DNA of 25,390 bases from JAAFKA01 sp043748455 (GCA_043748455.1 JAYTNF010000249.1:1-25390), one strand, 5' to 3'. Positions 8,178-15,768 are shown, counted from the stretch's first letter. Made by a program: numbers and translations. The notes: a model not told the origin generated them from the letters alone.

Positions 8178-9110
8178 ATGCTTATTGCCAATCCAATCTA
8201 TGATGTTGTTTTCAAACGACTGATGGAAAATAACAAAGTTGCTAAATTTTTTATTAGCACCATCTTAGGACAAGCTATTGAAAGTGTTGAAGTTAAGCCA
8301 CAAGAATTTAGCTATATCAAAAACTTAGACCTTACAAAACCAACAGTTAAAGAGGCAGTTCGGCTGGATATTCAGTCATATCTCGACATTGGTTTGTTTC
8401 GTTTAGACTTTTTAGCTACAATTAAAACAGAAACGGGAGAATATCAAAAAGTTTTGATAGAAATTCAGAAAGCACAAAAGCTGATTGATGTCATGCGTTT
8501 TCGCAATTATTTGGCGGAACAATATAAGAAAGAAGATTTGATTAATAACGAGAATATCGTTTTGCCAATCACAACCATTTATATTTTGGGTTTCAAATTA
8601 CCCGAAGTAGAAAGCCCTTGCATTAAAGTAGAACGAAATTATATAGATTTAATTACAAATACCAGACTTGACAAAAAAAGTGCATTTGTGGAAAAACTTA
8701 CACATGACAGTTTTGTGGTGCAAGTTCCACGAATTACAGACCGTTATCAAACTCGTTTGGACAAATTGCTAAGTATTTTTGAACAAGTTAATTTTGCAGA
8801 TGACAAAGAAATTACCAAAGATTTTGCACATTTACTTGATACAGAGGAATTGAGAATTATCACAGAGATTTTGCATTTTGTTGGCACTGACCCCAAAGAA
8901 CGTAAGCAATTAGAAATAGAGCAGGAAGCTGTTAGAAGTTTCGATGCCATGTTTGGTGAAATACAAAAAAAATATTTAAAATCACAACAAGAAATTCAAG
9001 TCAAAGACCAAGAAATTCAAGTCAAAGACCAAGAATTGCAAGGTAAAGACCAAGAACTTAATGAACTGCGAAAACAAATGGAGGAACTCAAAAGGCAACT
9101 TGGCAAGTAA
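8178..9110 (+). CDS. PD-(D/E)XK nuclease family 'transposase' (Rpn/PDDEXK_2 type), copy 1
   Basis: A 310-residue protein of the Rpn / PDDEXK_2 family, annotated in databases as a transposase but whose characterised Escherichia coli members are DNA endonucleases that promote recombination. The N-terminus MLIANPIYDVVFKRLMENN is diagnostic of the family. The nuclease core is D77 in RLDFLATIK and E95-I-Q97 in VLIEIQK, using the E-x-Q variant common in this group. The last 60 residues form a coiled coil whose heptads are near-identical (QEIQVKD, QEIQVKD, QELQGKD). It stands alone, with its own -7 box, between the peptidase and superoxide dismutase genes. No terminal repeats or target duplication were found, so mobility is not supported. 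Confidence 0.85.
   Translation: MLIANPIYDVVFKRLMENNKVAKFFISTILGQAIESVEVKPQEFSYIKNLDLTKPTVKEAVRLDIQSYLDIGLFRLDFLATIKTETGEYQKVLIEIQKAQKLIDVMRFRNYLAEQYKKEDLINNENIVLPITTIYILGFKLPEVESPCIKVERNYIDLITNTRLDKKSAFVEKLTHDSFVVQVPRITDRYQTRLDKLLSIFEQVNFADDKEITKDFAHLLDTEELRIITEILHFVGTDPKERKQLEIEQEAVRSFDAMFGEIQKKYLKSQQEIQVKDQEIQVKDQELQGKDQELNELRKQMEELKRQLGK
8988..9050 (+). repeat. Three 21-bp direct repeats encoding coiled-coil heptads
   Basis: 8988-9008 and 9009-9029 are identical 21-base units and 9030-9050 is a third, diverged unit. Each encodes one heptad (QEIQVKD-like) of the C-terminal coiled coil of the PD-(D/E)XK gene, so gain or loss of a unit keeps both frame and heptad register. Confidence 0.9.
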
Positions 9111-9132
9111 TTACTTAAATATCACTACAAAA

Positions 9133-9173
9133 AATAAGACTTATCAAATTGCAAAAAATTGATAAGTCTTATT
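9133..9173. terminator. 15-bp hairpin between PD-(D/E)XK gene and superoxide dismutase
   Basis: The arms 9133-9147 (AATAAGACTTATCAA) and 9159-9173 are exact reverse complements around an 11-base loop. It sits between two convergent stops (9110 and 9195) and likely serves both genes. Confidence 0.65.
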
Positions 9174-9194
9174 AAAATTTATAGATAACTAAAA

Positions 9195-9800
9195 TTATTT
9201 TGCTGCTTGAAATCTTGCTGCAACCTCTGTCCAATTTACAACATTCCAAAAACTACCTATATAATCTGGTCTGCGGTTTTGGAATTTTAAATAATATGCG
9301 TGTTCCCAAACATCAAGCCCTAAAATCGGCGTACCTTTTACTTCTGCCACGTCCATTAAGGGATTATCTTGATTTGGCGTAGAAGAAATCACTAATTTGC
9401 CATTACTTACAGACAACCAAGCCCAACCTGAGCCAAAACGAGTTGTTGCAGCTTTTGCAAATTCTTCTTTAAAAGTTGCAAAAGAACCAAAAGTTGCGTT
9501 GATAGCTGTTGCTAATTCGCCTGTTGGTTCACCGCCACCCGTTGGTGAAAGCACTGTCCAAAATAAACTGTGGTTATAATGTCCACCGCCGTTATTTCTG
9601 ACTGGTGCAGGATATTTGCTGATATTTTTTTGCAAATCTTCTAATGACAAATTTGCCATTTCAGTATCCTTTATCGCAGCATTTAGGTTAGTAATATATG
9701 CATTATGATGTTTGCTATGGTGGATTTCCATAGTCATTGCGTCTATATGTGGCTCTAAGGCACTATACGCATACGCTAATTTAGGTAATTCAAAAGTCAT
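9195..9800 (-). CDS. sodA: Superoxide dismutase, Fe/Mn family, Mn-type signature
   Basis: A 201-residue cytoplasmic enzyme that converts superoxide to oxygen and hydrogen peroxide. The four metal ligands are H27 (EIHHSKHHNAY), H77 (YNHSLFW), D163 and H167 (DVWEHAYY). The second-sphere residues are of the manganese type: GGHYNHSLFW with glycine before the histidine pair, and Q144 in TPNQDNPL rather than an N-terminal glutamine. Mn or cambialistic use is therefore more likely than Fe. The ATG at 9800 was chosen because the family begins with (M)TFELPKLAY; an upstream in-frame ATG at 9827 adds nine atypical residues. The gene has its own strong promoter match about 85-115 bases upstream and is monocistronic. 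Confidence 0.95.
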   Translation of the reverse strand: MTFELPKLAYAYSALEPHIDAMTMEIHHSKHHNAYITNLNAAIKDTEMANLSLEDLQKNISKYPAPVRNNGGGHYNHSLFWTVLSPTGGGEPTGELATAINATFGSFATFKEEFAKAATTRFGSGWAWLSVSNGKLVISSTPNQDNPLMDVAEVKGTPILGLDVWEHAYYLKFQNRRPDYIGSFWNVVNWTEVAARFQAAK

Positions 9801-9883
9801 TGTAGTAAGTTTTTCTTTTTGTAACAAAAATTATACGAAATAGTTTAATTTTGCCAAGATTTTGTCTAATTATATGAATAGCA

Positions 9884-9914
9884 CAAATCTACTTAAATAA
9901 AATATGGTTTCAAA
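9884..9914 (-). promoter_or_regulatory. sodA: Bacteroidota-type promoter for superoxide dismutase
   Basis: On the minus strand TTTG (9914-9911), a 19-base spacer and TAGATTTG (9891-9884) match the consensus fully. Transcription would start near 9877 and give an untranslated leader of about 77 bases before the ATG at 9800. Confidence 0.65.
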
Positions 9915-9974
9915 TTATTGGCTATAATTGTCATAAATATTGTTATGAATTTAACCCATATCCTGACTAACAAT

Positions 9975-10448
9975 ATGAATATTTTAAAAAAAACTCTGCT
10001 CTTACTACTATTAATATTATTTTTATTGTTAGGTTTTTATCGTGTAACTTTTACAAACTATATTACATTTTTGTTAACTATACTATTTGATAACTCACAA
10101 TTTACACAAGCACATTTTAGTTATAATGTAAGTTATACAAATATTTTTACAATATTTATGTCTTGGATAGATACTATAATTTATAGCTTTATCCATAGTG
10201 TTTTGATTATCAGCATATTATATTTATATTTTACTAATAAACAATTAACCATTTGGGTTACAATATTTATAATTAGTCTACTATTTTTTGCTGTATTGTT
10301 CATTATTTTATATAAAATAACAGGCTTATTATCACTATATCGCATCTCAGAAGACCTTATTTATACAACACTTTCACCAATGCCACTATTACTTGGGCTG
10401 TTTTTAGGTTATTTATTGCCTTTTAAAAATAATTTAAACCAAAAATAG
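9975..10448 (+). CDS. Small four-helix membrane protein, possibly exosortase (XrtX-type)-associated
   Basis: About 157 residues from the ATG at 9975 (MNILKKTLLLLLL). In-frame starts also exist at 9945 (ATG) and 9918 (TTG), but these add a polar stretch before the first membrane segment. Four hydrophobic segments are visible, at about residues 5-22, 62-84, 90-112 and 130-150. The layout is a hydrophobic leader, a short aromatic loop, FIHSVLIISILYLYF and a closing segment with SPMPLLLGLFLGYLLPF. From memory it resembles the small membrane proteins accompanying exosortases in Bacteroidota (XrtX- or exosortase F-associated proteins). This is a loose resemblance, and no exosortase gene is in the window. 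It is more AT-rich than its neighbours. The gene that follows is another small membrane protein 161 bases on. Confidence 0.65.
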   Translation: MNILKKTLLLLLLILFLLLGFYRVTFTNYITFLLTILFDNSQFTQAHFSYNVSYTNIFTIFMSWIDTIIYSFIHSVLIISILYLYFTNKQLTIWVTIFIISLLFFAVLFIILYKITGLLSLYRISEDLIYTTLSPMPLLLGLFLGYLLPFKNNLNQK

Positions 10449-10609
10449 ATTTAATAAAACAAAAAAGTATATGTTATTTTTGTTTTTACATCTTATACAT
10501 TACTTTTGTATTATATTATTATAATCCTGACAATTTTAATCAACACCAACTTACCTTTATTAGTCAAAACTTATTTAAGTTAAGACATTTCTTTAATACA
10601 ATAATCAAA

Positions 10610-11134
10610 ATGACCATTTTAATTATTTTATCATTTGTTATAATTAATCTTATTATTGTGCTTGGACTGTATTTTATGTTTTTACGTAAATTATCTCCTA
10701 TAAGTGGTTATATAAGTTTAGCAATTCTTATTGCTTTACTTGCCATAATTGATGTTTTTGCTTTTGATTATGCCAATAAAGGTATAAGAAGAACAATGGC
10801 TGATGACATTACACCTGAACAGTGTACAAAAGAATATGTACAAAAAATGTTTAATCAGTTAGCAAAAGTTGATAATATTATTGATAAAGAAGTTTTATCG
10901 GAACAGTTATTACAATGTTTTGAGGATAAAAAACAAGTTATTTTAGTACGTCATTCAATAACAACATCACATACTGTCATTTCTGGACAGCCTTCAAAAA
11001 TAACATTAGATAATTACTTAAAAAGCCTTATTGCTTTAAATCTTGGTGATTCTATTGCTGTTGATTTGGTAGAAAACAATTCTGCGGGCTTAATTATGTA
11101 TTTGGAGATTTCAGAAAAACAACCTCACAAGTAG
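10610..11134 (+). CDS. Membrane-anchored protein of unknown function, two N-terminal helices
   Basis: A 174-residue protein with two membrane segments, at about residues 2-24 and 34-51. A soluble domain of about 120 residues follows, beginning after YANKGIRRTMADDITPEQC. The soluble part has two cysteines (TPEQC and LLQC) and a beta-rich C-terminal half (QVILVRHSITTSHTVISG). I do not recognise a family. It lies in a row of plus-strand genes for envelope proteins (small membrane protein, lipoprotein, OmpA protein), 66 bases before the lipoprotein ATG, so shared transcription is possible. Confidence 0.7.
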   Translation: MTILIILSFVIINLIIVLGLYFMFLRKLSPISGYISLAILIALLAIIDVFAFDYANKGIRRTMADDITPEQCTKEYVQKMFNQLAKVDNIIDKEVLSEQLLQCFEDKKQVILVRHSITTSHTVISGQPSKITLDNYLKSLIALNLGDSIAVDLVENNSAGLIMYLEISEKQPHK

Positions 11135-11200
11135 TTGTAAGTTTTAAAATTACTTACAAAGTTAATTTTACATTTAAAAAGATTGCAAATATTCACAAAT

Positions 11201-12214
11201 ATGATAAAAATGAAACTATTTAGACCAATTATTTTACTAGCTTTAATATTTGCTAATTTAAGTTGTTCAAAAGACAAAGAGAACACCGAAAATATCGCAT
11301 TTTTCAGAGATAAAATCATCAACCAGAGATTGATGCTTGATGATGCTTTAAAACAACTTGAATATGAGAAAACACAGGTAAATTTGCTCAAAAAGCAAGT
11401 AGAAATTAATCAGCAAACATCGCAAAACCCTCAAAAAGTTAAAGAAACTATCATTTTAGCTTCAAATAAAACAGAACAGCCCAAAGAAAAAATGGCTGAT
11501 AATGAAGATTATGAAAGACTAAAAGCAGAAGTTGCGTTGTGGCAAAGTCGTGCAAGCAAGAAAGAGGAGAAATATTTGCAAGCCAAACAGCAATTACAAG
11601 ATGTATTAGAATTGTTAGCTAAAAATAAAATAGAACAAGTAAAAGATAAATTTGGTAAGTTGGAGAAAATAATCATGCCAATTACCTCCGAAAGTATGGC
11701 TACTCAAAATACAAATATTAGCAATAGTGGCGTGTCTGTAACCAAAATGTATGATTCTTTGATGTCTGTTTTATCATCAGAAAGAGTTTTGAACCATGAT
11801 AAAATGGGTAATTTGGAAAAAATGTTGGCTTATTCAACCAGAGAGATAAACCGTTGGAAAACGAAATTTAATCGTAGTGGCACATATTTGGCAGATGATT
11901 ATCATAGCAATTTTACCATTAATTTAACAGCCGATTCATCGCAAGCCAATAAAATTACATTTACGGTTGTGATAAGCAGAGATGGTAGTAAGTTAAAAAA
12001 TATAGAATTGCCTGTAAAAGTGGCTTGTAAACTGCCAAATGGAAATTTAGTAAGTGCTTATGCTGGTAAAGTAGCGTATGAAAAAAATGCACCACATGCA
12101 ACAATTAAAAATATGCAATCTTTTTCTGTTGAAGCCACAGGTTGGCACGAGGTTATTGTTTACTTGAATAATAAGGAGGCTTACTATGAAGATATGTTTT
12201 TTGCTAAAAAATAA
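11201..12214 (+). CDS. Coiled-coil lipoprotein of unknown function
   Basis: About 337 residues. The N-terminus MIKMKLFRPIILLALIFANLSC is a type II signal peptide ending in cysteine followed by SKDKEN, a common pattern for Bacteroidota lipoproteins. ATGs at 11201 and 11210 are both plausible; an ATG at 11183 would add six polar residues before the leader. The mature protein has a long helical, Glu/Lys-rich region (about residues 30-150, with heptad-like segments). A beta-rich C-terminal domain follows (from about SGTYLADDYHSNFTINL to the end) that may bind partners in the envelope. Its last codons overlap the OmpA-domain gene by 29 bases and contain that gene's ribosome binding site, so the two products are probably made together. 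No known family was recognised. Confidence 0.8.
   Translation: MIKMKLFRPIILLALIFANLSCSKDKENTENIAFFRDKIINQRLMLDDALKQLEYEKTQVNLLKKQVEINQQTSQNPQKVKETIILASNKTEQPKEKMADNEDYERLKAEVALWQSRASKKEEKYLQAKQQLQDVLELLAKNKIEQVKDKFGKLEKIIMPITSESMATQNTNISNSGVSVTKMYDSLMSVLSSERVLNHDKMGNLEKMLAYSTREINRWKTKFNRSGTYLADDYHSNFTINLTADSSQANKITFTVVISRDGSKLKNIELPVKVACKLPNGNLVSAYAGKVAYEKNAPHATIKNMQSFSVEATGWHEVIVYLNNKEAYYEDMFFAKK
12173..12179 (+). promoter_or_regulatory. Strong Shine-Dalgarno inside the lipoprotein gene
   Basis: AAGGAGG ends 6 bases before the ATG at 12186. Such a full Shine-Dalgarno is rare in Bacteroidota, and none of the other genes I checked here has one. It fixes the start of the OmpA-domain gene within the end of the lipoprotein gene, where the same bases encode Lys-Glu-Ala. 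Confidence 0.75.
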
Positions 12215-13538
12215 TTTGTATTCATCAATAATACCCATATTATTTTTATTATTTAGTTTCTGTTCCTTGCCCAGTGTTTCGATAAATGCACAAAATACAC
12301 AAATTCAGTGGGCAAATACTATAAAAGTATGTTCAAATGAAAATGATGGCAATTCATTTAGCCCTAAAAAAACATTAGGACAACCTGATGTAACGCCAAT
12401 GGACAAGCCAAGTCCAGAAGCATGGACGGTAAAATTTCCTAAAAACTTCACTGAAACAAGTATAGAAGTTATTTTTGATGAGGCAATAAGAACTCGGAAA
12501 GTATTTATTGCCGAAAATTTAGGTATTGGTTTAAAAACAATCATACTCAAAGATGAAGAAGGTAAAGAACAAGATGTTTATCATATTAATGAAAACTACG
12601 ATTTTAGCTTGCGATTAAAAGCTAAAATTTCTCACGTAATTCTCTATAAAAAAACAGATTACTTTGTCAAGTCTATTCGTGTGATTATTTCTAAACCTTT
12701 TATGGGAAGTTTTTGTCAAATAGATGGCATTGGTATTGCGTCAGAAGACGTTGCCTTAGATTATGAAGTGAAAATCAATAAATTGCAATTACCTAAAATT
12801 TTATTGCAAACTCCAACAACAAAACGCAAAGTAGCAAAACAAACAAAAACTATTGCTACCGAAAAAAACATTACCACTTATTTTCAAAATAGGGAAGTTT
12901 CTAAATATATTTTGCAAGGCAAATTTATCAACGATACTGTCCAAATTACAAAAGAAATTAAGGTACAGCTAATAAATTTAAGTACAAATGACTCTTTAAC
13001 TTTATTGACCGAGAAAGATGGTTCTTTTCAAATTGGTTTAGATGAGGCAGAATATTTACTTTTTGGCTTTCAACAAGGCTATTTAGCAACACCTGACACC
13101 AAAATATCTATGCTTGGTAAACGAATGAATGAAATTGTACGTGTGGATATACCGATTCGCATTTTCCAAGAGTCAGAAACTTATCTGTTTTATGATGTAA
13201 ATTTTGATATTAATTCAGATTCTATTGATGTTAAAAGTCATATAGCTTTGCAACAGATTTTTATGACTTTAAGAGAAAATCCTCATGCCTTAGTACAAAT
13301 TGAAGTACATAGTGATGCAAGAGGTGATGATATGTATAATTTATTGCTGACTGAAAAACGTGCAACCCGAATAGCACGATATTTAGAATCAAAAGGTATT
13401 AAACATAAACAGTTGATAACCAAAGGTTTAGGAGAAAAAGAATTAAAAAATCGTTGTGTAAATGGCGTGCGTTGTGATAATAGTTCGCATAGAGAAAATC
13501 GGAGAATTGAAATGGAAATAGTGAAGTATTTGGAGTGA
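12186..13538 (+). CDS. OmpA-family protein with N-terminal galactose-binding-like domain
   Basis: A 450-residue envelope protein. The signal peptide is at residues 1-36 (hydrophobic IIPILFLLFSFCSL, cleavage after SINAQ). The next 150 residues, with KKTLGQPDVTP and PEAWTVKF, match the sugar-binding-like (F5/8 type C-like) domain often found in large Bacteroidota surface proteins. A carboxypeptidase-regulatory-like segment may lie in the middle (about 235-320, FINDTVQITKEIKVQLINLS). The C-terminus (about 330-448) is an OmpA/MotB peptidoglycan-binding domain: FYDVNFDINSDSI, HSDARGDDMYN (D377) and LTEKRATRIARYL (R392). It probably anchors the outer membrane or a surface complex to the cell wall. 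Two cysteines (NRC, VRC) near the end may form a disulphide. It overlaps and is probably coupled to the lipoprotein gene. Confidence 0.88.
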   Translation: MKICFLLKNNLYSSIIPILFLLFSFCSLPSVSINAQNTQIQWANTIKVCSNENDGNSFSPKKTLGQPDVTPMDKPSPEAWTVKFPKNFTETSIEVIFDEAIRTRKVFIAENLGIGLKTIILKDEEGKEQDVYHINENYDFSLRLKAKISHVILYKKTDYFVKSIRVIISKPFMGSFCQIDGIGIASEDVALDYEVKINKLQLPKILLQTPTTKRKVAKQTKTIATEKNITTYFQNREVSKYILQGKFINDTVQITKEIKVQLINLSTNDSLTLLTEKDGSFQIGLDEAEYLLFGFQQGYLATPDTKISMLGKRMNEIVRVDIPIRIFQESETYLFYDVNFDINSDSIDVKSHIALQQIFMTLRENPHALVQIEVHSDARGDDMYNLLLTEKRATRIARYLESKGIKHKQLITKGLGEKELKNRCVNGVRCDNSSHRENRRIEMEIVKYLE

Positions 13539-13557
13539 AGGCAGTAAAACTAGTCTT

Positions 13558-13650
13558 GTACGTTGGCAATGGTGCTTTTTGCATCTTGACAAGCGTAAAA
13601 GTAGATTTCATACGATTGTCAAGGTGCAAAAAGCACCATTGCCAACGTAC
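13558..13650. terminator. Large 35-bp hairpin between convergent OmpA and GT61 genes
   Basis: The arms 13558-13592 and 13616-13650 are reverse complements with a single mismatch (13584 against 13624, a G-U pair in RNA). A further 4-bp stem (13594-13597 with 13611-13614) lies inside the 23-base loop. It begins 19 bases after the OmpA stop and ends 25 bases before the glycosyltransferase stop. It can serve as a two-way terminator, but it has no T-run and is unusually long and GC-rich for this genome, so it may derive from a miniature mobile element. Confidence 0.65.
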
Positions 13651-13675
13651 GAAATCACAATACCAAATAAATACT

Positions 13676-14767
13676 TTATACTTCCTTAACACCTTTTGCC
13701 ATCATTTTATTCAAAATGCTTTTCAGTTCCTCAACATCAATAACTACATCATAATAATTTCCCATCATTAAATCAAAACTTTTGCCATCGGCTTTCGGTG
13801 AGGCTTTAAAATCTGCTAATTGATACCAATAATTGATTTTCATGGCAGAAGCTAATGCAAAAAAGTGATTATTATGAGTATCGCCTTTTCTGCGAATTTC
13901 CAAATAATGTGTATTTGATGGCATAAAAATCATGTTTGAAACTCCTGCACCATGCAAAGTTGCGACATATTTTGCATTTTTCATGATAGCCATTTGTTCA
14001 AAAATTGTATAATCTTCAAAATTAATCACAGTAAAACCTAATTCAATAACAGTTTTTACAACTTCCTCCTCGTTTAAAACATGGCGTTTGGGTGCTTTGC
14101 TGCGACTGATATAAATTTTTTCGCCTCGACTAAAATTATCTAAACCTGTTGTTTTGCAATAATTCCATGCATATTGCCTCAAACCTTGACTAAGTTCTTC
14201 ATGCAAACTTCCCTGCGGAGCTGCATGTGTAACAAGAACTAAATTTTTAATTTTGCAATAAGTTTGTTTCGGAAAAAACTTAATTCCCTTAAATTGAAAC
14301 ATTTTTAAGGTTTCTAAAATATAACCTTGGTTATGACTTTCGGGCAAAATTAAATAACAATCTTTATGTAATTCACGACTTGCATATAAACGTGGCAAAG
14401 AATCCAAAATCCAATGGGCAAAACCTGATGACCACAAATCAATAACACTCAAATAATAATTATTGTCATCAATAATATATTTTGACTTCTTAACAAAATT
14501 AGATAAAGCATATCGCAACCTAAATTTATCTATCCATTCTTTATCAACAACTGACCTTTCTACCAATCGTAATTTATTGGTATAAATCACTGCATCTTCA
14601 GAATAATAAGCATTGTGAAAGACAAAAATTTGGCAGTCAGGAATAGCAATATTATACTCATGACGAAAATAATGAGCATCTTCTTCTTTCAAATCCTGTG
14701 GCAAAGTTCTGTGAATAAGATAGCCTGCTGCCAAAACTTTTTTATCAAAATTTTCTATGTGTTCCAT
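13676..14767 (-). CDS. Glycosyltransferase family 61 protein
   Basis: A 363-residue protein of the GT61 (DUF563) type, which transfers sugars in capsule, O-antigen or surface polysaccharide synthesis. Family landmarks are SSGFAHWILDSLPRLY (residues 114-129), EKIYISRSKAPKRHVLN (216-232) and the C-terminal LHGAGVSNMIFMPSNT (271-286). No signal peptide or membrane span is seen. The ATG at 14767 was chosen because it lies 8 bases after the prmA stop and starts MEHIENFDKK; an upstream ATG at 14803 would overlap prmA. It is probably translated with prmA from the promoter near 15640. Donor and acceptor sugars cannot be inferred, and no other polysaccharide genes adjoin it. Confidence 0.85.
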   Translation of the reverse strand: MEHIENFDKKVLAAGYLIHRTLPQDLKEEDAHYFRHEYNIAIPDCQIFVFHNAYYSEDAVIYTNKLRLVERSVVDKEWIDKFRLRYALSNFVKKSKYIIDDNNYYLSVIDLWSSGFAHWILDSLPRLYASRELHKDCYLILPESHNQGYILETLKMFQFKGIKFFPKQTYCKIKNLVLVTHAAPQGSLHEELSQGLRQYAWNYCKTTGLDNFSRGEKIYISRSKAPKRHVLNEEEVVKTVIELGFTVINFEDYTIFEQMAIMKNAKYVATLHGAGVSNMIFMPSNTHYLEIRRKGDTHNNHFFALASAMKINYWYQLADFKASPKADGKSFDLMMGNYYDVVIDVEELKSILNKMMAKGVKEV

Positions 14768-14775
14768 CTTTATTA

Positions 14776-15603
14776 TTACTTTTGTAAACTTATGGCTGCC
14801 CAATTATTTCTTTCTTTAATTATATTGACTGTAAAATTATATTTTTTAGCTGCCTCTACCAATATTGAAATATTTTCGGAAATAATACCACTCAATAACA
14901 ACAAACCATTTTCGGCTATCATTTCAGCATAAATTGGCATTTCTTCTACCAAAACATTGAGTTGAATATTGGCAATTACAACATCAAAGGGCTTTAAATG
15001 TACTAAATTTTGTGCAGTGCCTTGAATTGCTGAAACCAAGACACCATTGCTGGTTGCATTTTCTATGGTATTTTCTACTGCCCAATCTTCAATATCACAA
15101 GCTATGGCTGATTTTCCACCTAACTTCATTGCCATGATTGCTAAAATTCCTGTTCCAGAACCGCAATCAACAATAGTTTTATCTTTGAGGTTATTTTCTA
15201 ATAAATGTTCTATCATCAACGAAGTTGTGGCATGATGACCTGTTCCAAAAGACATTTTTGGTGTAATAACAAGTTCATATTCATATTTTTCGGCAATGAC
15301 ATGAAACTCTGCACGAACCAAACACTTATTTGCTATTACGATAGGTTCAAAATTTTGTTCCCAAAGTTCATTCCAATTTTCCTTTTCTACTTCTTCTATT
15401 GTATATGTGTAAGGTGCTAAATTTTGATACTTTGCTAAAATTTCTGTAACTTGTAGTTCATTAAAATTTTGAATTTCAATAGAGGTTTCAAAACCATTTT
15501 CAGTTTCGAGAAATACATCAAAACCAACAGCCGATAATTCAGCCTCTAAGATTTCGGAAAGTTCAGTATTTATTGTATTGATTTTGAGGACTTTAAAAGA
15601 CAT
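14776..15603 (-). CDS. prmA: Ribosomal protein L11 methyltransferase
   Basis: A 275-residue S-adenosylmethionine-dependent enzyme that methylates ribosomal protein L11. The N-terminal substrate-recognition domain (1-90) precedes the methyltransferase fold. PrmA landmarks are MSFGTGHHATT (117-127), motif I DCGSGTGILA (146-155), the acidic residue D170 ending motif II, and VVIANIQLNVL (208-218), the family's NxxxN catalytic-region motif. The length fits the family (about 275-295). It has a promoter match 30-60 bases upstream and is followed by the GT61 gene, with which it appears to share a transcript. Confidence 0.95.
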   Translation of the reverse strand: MSFKVLKINTINTELSEILEAELSAVGFDVFLETENGFETSIEIQNFNELQVTEILAKYQNLAPYTYTIEEVEKENWNELWEQNFEPIVIANKCLVRAEFHVIAEKYEYELVITPKMSFGTGHHATTSLMIEHLLENNLKDKTIVDCGSGTGILAIMAMKLGGKSAIACDIEDWAVENTIENATSNGVLVSAIQGTAQNLVHLKPFDVVIANIQLNVLVEEMPIYAEMIAENGLLLLSGIISENISILVEAAKKYNFTVNIIKERNNWAAISLQK

Positions 15604-15631
15604 TTTAGTTTTATTTTGTTAAAAATTTTTG

Positions 15632-15661
15632 TAAAGCTAAGTAATAAATATGATTTATCAA
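15632..15661 (-). promoter_or_regulatory. Probable promoter for prmA and the GT61 gene
   Basis: On the minus strand TTG (15661-15659), a 19-base spacer and TAGCTTTA (15639-15632) match the Bacteroidota consensus except for the last base of the -7 box. The ATG at 15603 is 28 bases on. Confidence 0.45.
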
Positions 15662-15701
15662 CCTTAGAATCATCAGGTTTTCCGCATCAAAACTTACAAA
15701 C

Positions 15702-15745
15702 AATTACAAAGTTAGTTATAAGTTTATAAATCTAACTTTGTAATT
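15702..15745. repeat. 14-bp perfect inverted repeat in the prmA / TPR-SpoIIE divergent spacer
   Basis: AATTACAAAGTTAG (15702-15715) and CTAACTTTGTAATT (15732-15745) are exact reverse complements around a 16-base loop. The spacer lies between divergent genes, so a terminator has no obvious client. It may be part of a repeat that also includes 15738-15768. Confidence 0.55.
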
Positions 15746-15768
15746 CTGAGCTTGCGAAGAATCTGACG
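15738..15768. repeat. REP-like sequence (TTCTGAG...GAAGAATCT)
   Basis: The segment reads TTGTAATTCTGAG, then CTTGCGAAGAATCTGAC. It closely resembles, from memory, the dispersed intergenic repeat TGTCATTCTGAGCGAAGCGAAGAATCT found in many bacterial genomes, including Bacteroidota. It contains a small ATTCT/AGAAT stem. It overlaps the right arm of the inverted repeat at 15702-15745. Confidence 0.4.

Noticed and set aside
8178..9110. PD-(D/E)XK copy 1 as part of an insertion sequence
   Set aside because: No terminal inverted repeats or target duplications were found around it; the 9133-9173 hairpin has no counterpart on the left.
9801..9827. Longer superoxide dismutase start at 9827
   Set aside because: Adds nine residues before the conserved TFELPKL start; the family begins at the later methionine.
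13399..13771. Two small open frames (minus 13399-13692, plus 13535-13771) across the OmpA/GT61 junction
   Set aside because: Both read through the large inverted repeat and overlap conserved genes; their sequences mirror each other because of the palindrome.
14768..14803. Longer GT61 start at 14803
   Set aside because: It would overlap the prmA stop by 28 bases and add residues (MGSHKFTKVIIK) not typical of the family; the ATG at 14767 sits 8 bases after prmA.
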